From NCBI RefSeq assembly GCF_040274945.1, contig NZ_JBEMAR010000010.1, positions 1-64,000 of the forward strand: 64,000 bases of DNA, read 5' to 3'. Positions 33,804 through 40,292 of this stretch are shown piece by piece; position 1 is the stretch's first letter, and the number at the start of each line of letters is the position of its first letter. The notes beneath the pieces are model-generated. The model was not told where the DNA came from. It worked only from the letters and a program-made list of their open reading frames with translations, and searched no databases. Position numbers and translations under genes: made by a program. This DNA comes from Carnobacterium_B sp040274945 (lineage in GTDB: Bacteria > Bacillota > Bacilli > Lactobacillales > Carnobacteriaceae).

Positions 33804-33844
33804 AAAAAGGATGCTATCAGTTTTAGTCTGATAGCACCCTTTAA
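33804..33844 (-). terminator. Terminator after yajC
   Basis: GCTATCAG (33815-33822) pairs with CTGATAGC (33830-33837), extended by AAAGG/CCTTT across one mismatch; T-run on the minus strand. Confidence 0.8.
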
Positions 33845-33861
33845 GTTCTTAAGTGTAACGA

Positions 33862-34206
33862 TTAAAGTTTTTCGTCAGTATTGTTTTCTACTATATCTTG
33901 AGGTGGTGTGTTTGTTCCAAGATCTTCTACAGGAGTTGAAACTCCATTAGTCACTATGCGAGCAATGGCTTTCTTTTCAAATGTTAAAAAGATTCCGTCA
34001 CAATCAAGTACAACAGTATTATTGGTCGTATTTACTTCATCAATAATCCCATGTAGTCCACCAATTGTTACAACTGAGTCGCCTTTTTTCATAGCATCAA
34101 GCATATTTTGTGTTTTTGTAGCAGCTTTTTTTTGCGGGCGAATCATCATAAAATACATCAAACCCATAATCGCAATAAAAGGTACAAAATTAAGAATTAA
34201 CTCCAT
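33862..34206 (-). CDS. yajC: Preprotein translocase accessory protein YajC
   Basis: 114 residues. A single N-terminal transmembrane helix (LNFVPFIAIMGLMYFMMI) is followed by the family hallmark RPQKKAATKTQNMLDAMKKGD and a small beta domain (VVTIGGLHGIIDEV). It assists the Sec translocase with SecDF. It lies downstream of tgt, as in most bacteria. GGAG is 7 nt before the ATG. The acidic C-terminal tail (residues about 95-114) is not conserved in the family. Confidence 0.95.
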   Translation of the reverse strand: MELILNFVPFIAIMGLMYFMMIRPQKKAATKTQNMLDAMKKGDSVVTIGGLHGIIDEVNTTNNTVVLDCDGIFLTFEKKAIARIVTNGVSTPVEDLGTNTPPQDIVENNTDEKL

Positions 34207-34305
34207 TTTTCCACTCCATTCTCCGATTCAATCATCTTTACATTACTTACTTTACCAAACATCTAGTCTTTTTACTATCTCTTAAATAAGATTCTTATAA
34301 AACCT

Positions 34306-35451
34306 TTAGAAATTTCTAGCATTTGGTTTATTATAACCATATTCTTCAAAAAAACTTTCTCTATATTCCAATAAATTATCATCCATAATAGCCTGTCTTA
34401 CATCTTTCATTACATTTAATAAGAAATACAAATTATGGTAACTAGTCAAACGTAATCCAAATGTTTCATCTGCTTTAATCAAATGACGAATATAAGCTCT
34501 TGTATAATTTCGACAAGTGTAGCAATCACATTTATCATCCAAAGGCCCAAAATCGCGTTCATATTGTGCATTTTTAATAACCACTCGACCTTTACTGGTC
34601 ATACATGTCCCATTACGAGCAATACGAGTAGGCAATACGCAATCAAACATATCGACTCCTCTCATGACACCATCAATCAATGAATCGGCAGTTCCTACGC
34701 CCATCAAATAACGCGGTTTATCATCTGGAATAAGAGGTGTAGTATATTCTAATACTTTATTCATACTTTCCTTTGGTTCTCCAACAGATAATCCTCCTAT
34801 TGAATACCCTGGGAAATCCATTGATATTAAATCACGAGCACTTTGTTGACGAAGTTCTTTAAATCCAGCACCTTGGATAATACCGAATAAACCTTGACGA
34901 TCAGGATTTGCATGTGCCTTTAAGCCTCTTTCAGCCCAACGACTTGTTCGTTCAACTGATTTTTTTACATAGTCAAAACTTTCGTCAAAAGGCGGACATT
35001 CATCAAAACTCATCATAATATCTGGACCAAGTTTATTTTGAATATTAATCGCTTTTTCAGGAGACAAGAACATTTTCGAGCCATTCAAATGGTTTCTAAA
35101 ATGAACCCCTTCTTCTTCAATCCTGCGCAAATCACTTAATGAAAATACTTGGAATCCGCCTGAATCGGTTAAAATACCTTTGTCCCAATTCATGAACTTG
35201 TGCAGTCCGCCGGCTTCTTCAACGATATCTTCACCCGGGCGTAACCATAAATGATACGTATTGCTTAAAATAATATTTGCTCCCATTGACTCTAATTCTT
35301 CAGGAGCAATACTTTTTACAGTCGCTAACGTTCCAACTGGCATAAACATAGGCGTTGGAAAAGTTCCGTGAGGAGTGATAATTTCTCCAAGTCTTGCTCC
35401 TGTATGTTTTTCTTTTTTTATCAATCGATATTTAATTGCTGGTTCTGACAT
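34306..35451 (-). CDS. tgt: Queuine tRNA-ribosyltransferase (tRNA-guanine transglycosylase)
   Basis: 381 residues, TIM-barrel Tgt. Landmarks are the catalytic Asp region LTDSGGFQVFSLSDLR, the MSFDECPPF motif, FGIIQGAG, YSIGGLSVGEP and the second Asp in GVDMFDCVLPTRIARNG; zinc is bound by CDCYTCRNYTRAYIRHL. The enzyme exchanges G34 of GUN-anticodon tRNAs for preQ1, after which QueA (encoded 1.4 kb upstream) acts. In most relatives queA directly precedes tgt; here tetR and a non-coding island intervene. Confidence 0.96.
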   Translation of the reverse strand: MSEPAIKYRLIKKEKHTGARLGEIITPHGTFPTPMFMPVGTLATVKSIAPEELESMGANIILSNTYHLWLRPGEDIVEEAGGLHKFMNWDKGILTDSGGFQVFSLSDLRRIEEEGVHFRNHLNGSKMFLSPEKAINIQNKLGPDIMMSFDECPPFDESFDYVKKSVERTSRWAERGLKAHANPDRQGLFGIIQGAGFKELRQQSARDLISMDFPGYSIGGLSVGEPKESMNKVLEYTTPLIPDDKPRYLMGVGTADSLIDGVMRGVDMFDCVLPTRIARNGTCMTSKGRVVIKNAQYERDFGPLDDKCDCYTCRNYTRAYIRHLIKADETFGLRLTSYHNLYFLLNVMKDVRQAIMDDNLLEYRESFFEEYGYNKPNARNF

Positions 35452-35523
35452 GTTTCTATTCCTACTTTCATTCTTCTTAAATTACAGATTTTAGTATGAG
35501 CTTTTTTTAGATTTTACAATTCC

Positions 35524-36120
35524 TTAATGCACAGTTTTTAATATTAACTCAATAACATCATTCAAATGAATCGTCAGTCCTTGTTCATCCTCTGAGCATT
35601 CTTTTCTAGCTTTATCAACTAAAAGACTCATAATAGCACTATTAAACATAAAAATAATGGTTTCATACTGTTGATCTGTTAATGAATGATCTTTTGAAAA
35701 CTCTTTTAATTTACTACAGAGTAATTGCTGAATGTATTCTTGTTTATAGTTAAAAATCGATTTCGTTTGTTCATTGCCTACTTCTTTAATCGTACTAAGA
35801 ACAATTTGGCGATGCCTATCAAAAATATCCGCAATAAAATGACCAGACTGTTGCATTAAATCCGTTGTATCTTTAAAACTCTGAGAAAAAAATTCATCTA
35901 CTTCATTAGTAATTTGTTTTGTGTGTTGTTTAAAAGCAGTATCCATTAAAACTTGTTTAGATTGAAAATTTTTAAAAATAGTTGTTTCATTAACTTCAGC
36001 TTTTTGGGCGATCATCTTTGTTGTAGTACTTTTATAACCCACATGTGAAACTAAATCTAATGCTGCATCAATTATACGTTGCTGCGTTTTTGTTAATGCA
36101 TCCGCGTTTATATTTGCCAC
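35524..36120 (-). CDS. TetR/AcrR family transcriptional regulator
   Basis: 198 residues. The N-terminal HTH reads RIIDAALDLVSHVGYKSTTT-KMIAQKAEVNETTIFKNFQSK, the standard TetR DNA-binding fold; the C-terminal ligand domain is helical and unassigned. Translation starts at a GTG with GGGGG 10 nt upstream. A strong inverted repeat 24-43 bp in front suggests autoregulation. No transporter or enzyme gene that it obviously controls is adjacent; it splits the usual queA-tgt pair, so it may be a later insertion together with the neighbouring non-coding unit. Ligand unknown. Confidence 0.85.
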   Translation of the reverse strand: MANINADALTKTQQRIIDAALDLVSHVGYKSTTTKMIAQKAEVNETTIFKNFQSKQVLMDTAFKQHTKQITNEVDEFFSQSFKDTTDLMQQSGHFIADIFDRHRQIVLSTIKEVGNEQTKSIFNYKQEYIQQLLCSKLKEFSKDHSLTDQQYETIIFMFNSAIMSLLVDKARKECSEDEQGLTIHLNDVIELILKTVH

Positions 36121-36143
36121 TTAATTATGACCCCCATATTTAC

Positions 36144-36163
36144 CATACTTTTAAACAAGTATG
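36144..36163. promoter_or_regulatory. Probable TetR-type operator upstream of tetR
   Basis: CATACTT-N6-AAGTATG is a perfect 7-bp inverted repeat with 13-bp centre-to-centre spacing, of the size bound by TetR dimers. It lies between the tetR start and the region from which the divergent RNA unit is transcribed. Confidence 0.6.
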
Positions 36164-36235
36164 TACTCACTCAATATAATAGTTTATCACATTAATTTTA
36201 GAAAACAAGCTATTTTTCAACTTTAAGACACTTTC

Positions 36236-36270
36236 TTGGTAACCGCTTTCTAATTGTGGTATATTATAAG
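36236..36270 (+). promoter_or_regulatory. Promoter of the non-coding RNA unit
   Basis: TTGGTA (36236-36241) lies 18 bp before an extended -10, TGGTATATT (36257-36265). A transcript would start near 36271. Confidence 0.6.
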
Positions 36271-36589
36271 TGGATAGAGAGACGCTTATATGAGTGAATC
36301 AGTTGAATTTCTTTAATGTTTAGAAGTAGAAGAAGCAAAAAAATCAACATTCTGTTTTTAGTTACAAGATTCACTGTCACATTCGTTTAAAAATAAAGCT
36401 GTACGTTAAGCAACACAGTAGTTACGCTTTTTAAAAGTTTATAGGCAGTTTAACCAAAGTAGTAAAGAACTGTATGTCGTTTTAAAAGAAGTTCAAGTAA
36501 CTGTTTGTTTTTAACTATTCACTGATTCGCTCCTATCCTCTCTAAAAACCAATAGAAGTTGGCCTGAAAAGCCAACTTCTATTTTTTTT
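36271..36589 (+). ncRNA. Candidate structured small RNA, about 320 nt, unassigned
   Basis: A promoter, a region with no credible ORF and a strong terminator form a free-standing unit on the plus strand. The two ends pair: GAGTGAATCAGT (36292-36303) with ACTGATTCGCTC (36521-36532, one G-U), and outside it either GGATAG with CTATCC (36272-36277 with 36533-36538) or TAGAGAG with CTCTCTA (36275-36281 with 36538-36544). AGTTAC (36359-36364) can pair with GTAACT (36497-36502) further in. The closed ends resemble 6S RNA, but it is longer than typical 6S; it lacks tmRNA T-arm and peptide-tag features and the conserved RNase P core. A nine-codon frame (ATG at 36290) is not convincing. I recognise no Rfam family. 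Confidence 0.55.
36551..36589 (+). terminator. Terminator of the non-coding RNA unit
   Basis: Perfect 13-bp stem AATAGAAGTTGGC/GCCAACTTCTATT (36551-36563 with 36571-36583), 7-nt loop, then continuous T to 36589. The T-tract is where the MITE is inserted. Confidence 0.92.
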
Positions 36590-36590
36590 G

Positions 36591-36846
36591 GGTTGTATGA
36601 CAAATAGTGTTGGTGCATCAAACTAAAATTTCTTCTGGAATGAACGGGTTTGCTTGTATAGAGCCATGAGACCGACTGAAGCTTATAATCTTCAGTCTTT
36701 CAAGCCTCAAACAAAGCGTAATCGCTGAAGCGTCAACGCTCTGTAATTCGCATTGAATCCTTTAGATGGCTACAAGCAACCCTATTCCTCCAAAAATTTT
36801 GTATAATCGATTTTAGAAATCTACCAACACTAAAAATTATAGACCC
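36591..36846. mobile_element. 256-bp MITE, ISL3-like ends, with 8-bp target duplication
   Basis: The ends are 24-bp imperfect inverted repeats (17 of 24 identical) sharing TAGTGTTGGT as inner block (36606-36614 with 36824-36832). The element is flanked by a perfect 8-bp direct repeat TTTTTTTG at 36583-36590 and 36847-36854. Eight-base duplications and ends of this form are typical of ISL3-family insertion sequences. It encodes no transposase. Most of its interior is an interrupted palindrome (GGGTTtGCTTGTA with the matching CAAGCaACCC, and GACTGAAG/CTTCAGTC at the centre), so an RNA copy would fold into a long hairpin. The ISL3 link is inferred from memory of such ends; the TIR and duplication are seen. 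Confidence 0.8.
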
Positions 36847-36875
36847 TTTTTTTGTATTCAGATTAATGAAAGACT

Positions 36876-37907
36876 TTATTTAACAAACATTGCATCTCCA
36901 AAACTAAAGAAACGATATTTTTCATCTACTGCATGTTGATAAGCAGCTAAAACATGCTCTCTTCCTGCAAAAGCACTGACCAACATTACTAATGTTGATT
37001 TTGGCAAATGAAAGTTAGTTGAAAAAGCATCTACAACTTTGAATGTATAGCCCGGTGAAATAAAAATATCCGTCCATCCGCTGTCTGCTTTTATTTCTCC
37101 ATTAAATTTGGTCCCAATCGTTTCTAACGTACGAATAGAGGTTGTCCCCACAGCAACAATTCTACCTCCATTGTTTCGAACAGCTGTTAATTCTGCGGCA
37201 GATTCTTCTGTTAAACGATAAAATTCTGAATGCATTTCATGTTCTTCAATCGAATCTACACTCACGGGTCTGAAAGTACCCAGCCCTACATGTAATGTTA
37301 AAAAGACCAACTTTACACCTTTTGACTTGATTTGCTCTAGTAATTCTTCTGTAAAATGCAAGCCAGCTGTAGGAGCAGCAGCAGAACCGTTTTCTTTTGC
37401 GTACACGGTTTGATAACGTTCACTATCTTCTAATCGTTCTTTGATGTATGGAGGAAGAGGCATTTCCCCTAATGATTCTAAAACTTCTAAAAAGATGCCA
37501 TCGTAAGAAAAATCAATGATTCTTCCTCCATGAGTTAATTCTTCCATTACAGTCGCAGTCAGTCTTCCATCTCCAAAAGAAATGACATCACCCACTATAG
37601 CTTTCTTAGCTGGCTTAACAAGCGTTTCCCATTGATCTTTTTCTGTATTTTTTAATAACAATATTTCAAGATGTGCGCCTGTTGTTGGTTTTACTCCGTG
37701 TAACCGTGCTGGAAGTACACGTGTATCATTCATAACCAGTGCATCACCTTCATTAAGTTCCTCAAGGATATCCGTGAAGTGCTTATCGTCAACTTCGCCA
37801 GTTTCTTTATCTAAAATTAATAATTTAGAACTTGAGCGATTTTCTAAAGGGGTTTGAGCAATTAATTCTTCTGGTAAATCAAAATCAAAGTCTTTTGTTG
37901 TTAACAT
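36876..37907 (-). CDS. queA: S-adenosylmethionine:tRNA ribosyltransferase-isomerase
   Basis: 343 residues, with the QueA landmarks LPARLHG, GSAAAPTAGLHFT, LHVGLGTFRPV, GGRIVAVGTTSIRTLET and TNFHLPKSTLVMLVSAFAG. It transfers the ribosyl part of SAM to preQ1 in tRNA, giving epoxyqueuosine. The start ATG 37907 (MLTTKDFDF) has AGGAG 7 nt upstream; an ATG two codons earlier would be too close. It follows ruvB by 10 bp, as in Bacillus. No clear terminator is seen after it; the MITE begins 30 bp downstream. Confidence 0.96.
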   Translation of the reverse strand: MLTTKDFDFDLPEELIAQTPLENRSSSKLLILDKETGEVDDKHFTDILEELNEGDALVMNDTRVLPARLHGVKPTTGAHLEILLLKNTEKDQWETLVKPAKKAIVGDVISFGDGRLTATVMEELTHGGRIIDFSYDGIFLEVLESLGEMPLPPYIKERLEDSERYQTVYAKENGSAAAPTAGLHFTEELLEQIKSKGVKLVFLTLHVGLGTFRPVSVDSIEEHEMHSEFYRLTEESAAELTAVRNNGGRIVAVGTTSIRTLETIGTKFNGEIKADSGWTDIFISPGYTFKVVDAFSTNFHLPKSTLVMLVSAFAGREHVLAAYQHAVDEKYRFFSFGDAMFVK

Positions 37908-37917
37908 AGTCATACTC

Positions 37918-38931
37918 CTAATCTGTATAAGTAATTGGGTAACCGAGATGAGCGTAACCCATATGAGTTACAATTCTTCCACGTGGAGTCCGTTGAAGGA
38001 AGCCTGCTTGCAGCAAATAGGGCTCAACCATATCTTCAATGGTTTCAATTTCTTCTCCGATATTAGCTGCAATCGTAGACAACCCTACTGGTCCACCATG
38101 ATAATTTTCAATCATCGTTTTTAATAATTTTTGATCAACAAAATCTAATCCTTCTTGATCGATTCGTAGCATCGCCAATGCTTCATCTGCTATTTGTTTT
38201 TTTATCACACCATTGGATTCTACTTGAGCATAATCCCTTACACGTTTCAACAAGCGGTTTGCTACCCGAGGAGTCCCTCTCGATCGTCTGGCAATTTCGA
38301 TTGCACCCGATTCGATTATTTCAGTATTAAAGATATCTGCTGAACGCAAAACAATATCACTCAGTTCTTCTACTGTGTAATATTCCATATGCGAGACAAT
38401 GCCAAAACGGTCCCTTAAAGGAGCTGATAACAATCCTGCTCTTGTTGTTGCACCCACAAGAGTAAAAGGCGGCAACGGGAAGTGAACAGGGTGTGCAGTT
38501 GGCCCTTGTCCTACAATGATGTCTACAAAATAATCCTCCATAGCAGAATACAACATTTCTTCAACTAGTCTTGGCATACGATGGATTTCATCTATAAATA
38601 GAACGTCACCAGCTTCTAACTCATTCAAAAGAGCAACTAAATCTCCTGCTTTCTCGATTGCAGGACCACTTGTTGTTCGTATTGCTACGTCCATTTCATT
38701 TGAAATCACCATTGCCATTGTTGTTTTTCCTAAACCAGGTGGGCCATAAAGTAAGACATGGTCTAGCGCTTCTTCACGATTCTTTGCTGCTTCTATATAA
38801 ATCGACAATTCTCTTTTTACTTTTTCTTGGCCGATGTATTCCGCTAAATAATGCGGACGTAATGACTTTTCTAACGAAATTTCTTCAGTCGTACTGCTAT
38901 CACCGGAAATAATGCGTTCTTCTGGATTCAT
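37918..38931 (-). CDS. ruvB: Holliday junction branch migration helicase RuvB
   Basis: 337 residues: Walker A YGPPGLGKTT, Walker B DVLFIDEIHR, sensor 1 LVGATTRAGLL, arginine finger PLRDRFGI and a C-terminal winged helix with GFLQRTPRGR. RuvB hexamers drive branch migration with RuvA. The ATG at 38931 (MNPEERIIS) gives the usual start; two GTG codons lie upstream at 38943 and 38940 and cannot be fully excluded. It is 33 bp after ruvA and 10 bp before queA, one operon. Confidence 0.96.
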   Translation of the reverse strand: MNPEERIISGDSSTTEEISLEKSLRPHYLAEYIGQEKVKRELSIYIEAAKNREEALDHVLLYGPPGLGKTTMAMVISNEMDVAIRTTSGPAIEKAGDLVALLNELEAGDVLFIDEIHRMPRLVEEMLYSAMEDYFVDIIVGQGPTAHPVHFPLPPFTLVGATTRAGLLSAPLRDRFGIVSHMEYYTVEELSDIVLRSADIFNTEIIESGAIEIARRSRGTPRVANRLLKRVRDYAQVESNGVIKKQIADEALAMLRIDQEGLDFVDQKLLKTMIENYHGGPVGLSTIAANIGEEIETIEDMVEPYLLQAGFLQRTPRGRIVTHMGYAHLGYPITYTD

Positions 38932-38964
38932 TGTTTTCACCACTTTTCTTTTTTTACACTTTGC

Positions 38965-39579
38965 TTACTTCTTCATCAATAATCGCAAAGCTTCTCGTAA
39001 ATAAGCATCTGTTGATTCCTTATTTAATTTACGAATTTGCGGTTCAATTTTTTTGATTTCTTTAGCACTATATCCTAACGCTTCTAGAGCTTCCATTGCT
39101 TCAGTAACATGATTGTAATTAGTGGACAACACTAATTCCTGTTGATAATCAGCTGTATTTTCTAATGGCGCAACTGTCAAATCAGCTAATTTCCCTTTTA
39201 GATCCAAAACGATTTGTGACGCCGTCTTTTTACCCACTCCTGGAAATTTTGTTAAATAAGCTGCGTCTTCATTTTCGATTGCTTGTACCAGACCTTGATG
39301 ATTATCATTAGCTAAAATAGCTAATCCACTTTTGGGACCGATACCTGAAACGCTAAGCAATTTTAAGTACAATTGTTTTTCAGTATAATCTTTAAATCCA
39401 TATAACGTAATGGCATCTTCTCGAACAGCTTGGTGGACATAAATTGTTGCTTCCTCATTTAATTTACTCGAAAACCGAAATGGGTTAGCTATAAACAATT
39501 GATACCCTATCCCATTTGTTTCAAGGACAATGTACGCAGGACTAACAAATGTCACTATCCCTTTAATGTATTCATACAT
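38965..39579 (-). CDS. ruvA: Holliday junction DNA-binding protein RuvA
   Basis: 204 residues: an OB fold (YEYIKGIVTFVSPAYIVLET), two helix-hairpin-helix motifs (LLSVSGIGPKSGLAIL and LTKFPGVGKKTASQIVLDLKGKL) and a C-terminal domain III (ATEALEALGYSAKEIKK-like segment) that contacts RuvB. The ATG at 39579 is chosen for GGAG 8 nt upstream and the typical MYEYIKG start. It binds four-way junctions as a tetramer. A LexA-like site lies about 50 bp upstream. Confidence 0.96.
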   Translation of the reverse strand: MYEYIKGIVTFVSPAYIVLETNGIGYQLFIANPFRFSSKLNEEATIYVHQAVREDAITLYGFKDYTEKQLYLKLLSVSGIGPKSGLAILANDNHQGLVQAIENEDAAYLTKFPGVGKKTASQIVLDLKGKLADLTVAPLENTADYQQELVLSTNYNHVTEAMEALEALGYSAKEIKKIEPQIRKLNKESTDAYLREALRLLMKK

Positions 39580-39627
39580 ATTATTTTCTCCATTCACTCA
39601 TTCTATCGTTTTACTAGATGCAAAAAG

Positions 39628-39640
39628 GCACACCTGTTCG
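39628..39640. promoter_or_regulatory. Possible LexA box upstream of ruvA
   Basis: Read on the minus strand, CGAACAGGTGTGC has the left half-site CGAAC intact and one mismatch in GTTC. TAAAAT about 10 bp further upstream may be the -10. ruvAB is SOS-controlled in Bacillus, which supports the reading. Confidence 0.45.
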
Positions 39641-39706
39641 CTATTTATTTTACCATATTTGTATCCATAAAAGGAGCTACTGCCTAAAAAAGCCTAGACA
39701 AAATAG

Positions 39707-39749
39707 AAAAGCACTTTCTAAACCGTTTAAACAGTTAGAAAATGCTTTT
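39707..39749 (-). terminator. Terminator after msrB
   Basis: AAAAGCA-c-TTTCTAA (39707-39721) pairs with TTAGAAA-a-TGCTTTT (39735-39749); T-rich on the minus strand. Confidence 0.8.
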
Positions 39750-39767
39750 CCTATTTAACTTACTACA

Positions 39768-40205
39768 TTAAGCAAATAATTTGCGGTAACTGTCGTACCC
39801 TTCTTCTTCTAACTTATCCACTGGTACAAATCTTAGAGCTGCTGAATTGATACAGTAGCGTAAACCACCCTGATCTTGAGGACCATCTGTAAAAATATGG
39901 CCTAAGTGAGAGTCGGATTCTGAGCTTCTTACTTCAGTACGATGCATGCCGAATTTTGTATCCATTTTTTCAATAACTTCTTTTTCTTCAATTGGTTTTG
40001 TAAATGATGGCCAACCGCATCCTGCATCATATTTATCATTTGAAGAGAATAATGGTTTTCCACTGATAATGTCTACAAAAATACCATCTTTATAAAAGTC
40101 GTCGTATTCACCTGTAAATGGACGTTCAGTAGCTTCATTTTGAGTTACTTCATATTGAATATCAGTTAACTTATTCTTTAATTCGTTTTTATCATAGCTG
40201 TTCAT
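39768..40205 (-). CDS. msrB: Peptide-methionine (R)-S-oxide reductase MsrB
   Basis: 145 residues. The SelR domain is marked by ATERPFTGEYDDFYKDGIFV, DAGCGWPSFTKPI, MHRTEVRSSESDSHLGHIF and the catalytic Cys in RYCINSAALRFVP. The pairs of zinc Cys seen in some MsrB proteins are absent, so this is the zinc-free form. The ATG at 40205 has AGGAGG 6 nt upstream; the longer frame is rejected. It repairs oxidised methionine in proteins in the cytoplasm. The gene is downstream of mutL, separated by a perfect palindrome. Confidence 0.96.
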   Translation of the reverse strand: MNSYDKNELKNKLTDIQYEVTQNEATERPFTGEYDDFYKDGIFVDIISGKPLFSSNDKYDAGCGWPSFTKPIEEKEVIEKMDTKFGMHRTEVRSSESDSHLGHIFTDGPQDQGGLRYCINSAALRFVPVDKLEEEGYDSYRKLFA

Positions 40206-40264
40206 GAAAATCCTCCTTTTTGATTCTACTTTCATTCTACACTTTTTAAAGAATTGCTTCAATT

Positions 40265-40292
40265 CATTGAATTCAATTTATTGAATTCAATG
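40265..40292. repeat. Perfect 13-bp inverted repeat at the mutL stop
   Basis: CATTGAATTCAAT (40265-40277), two bases, then ATTGAATTCAATG (40280-40292). It includes the mutL stop codon. No T-run follows on the minus strand, so an ordinary terminator is unlikely. Confidence 0.85.

Noticed and set aside
36290..36316. Small peptide gene (MSESVEFL) within the RNA unit
   Set aside because: It has no Shine-Dalgarno, is only eight residues long and its bases are in the terminal helix.
36271..36589. tmRNA, RNase P RNA or SRP RNA
   Set aside because: No T-arm with CCA end or tag peptide, no conserved RNase P core such as GAGGAAAGTC, and no SRP apical loop were found.
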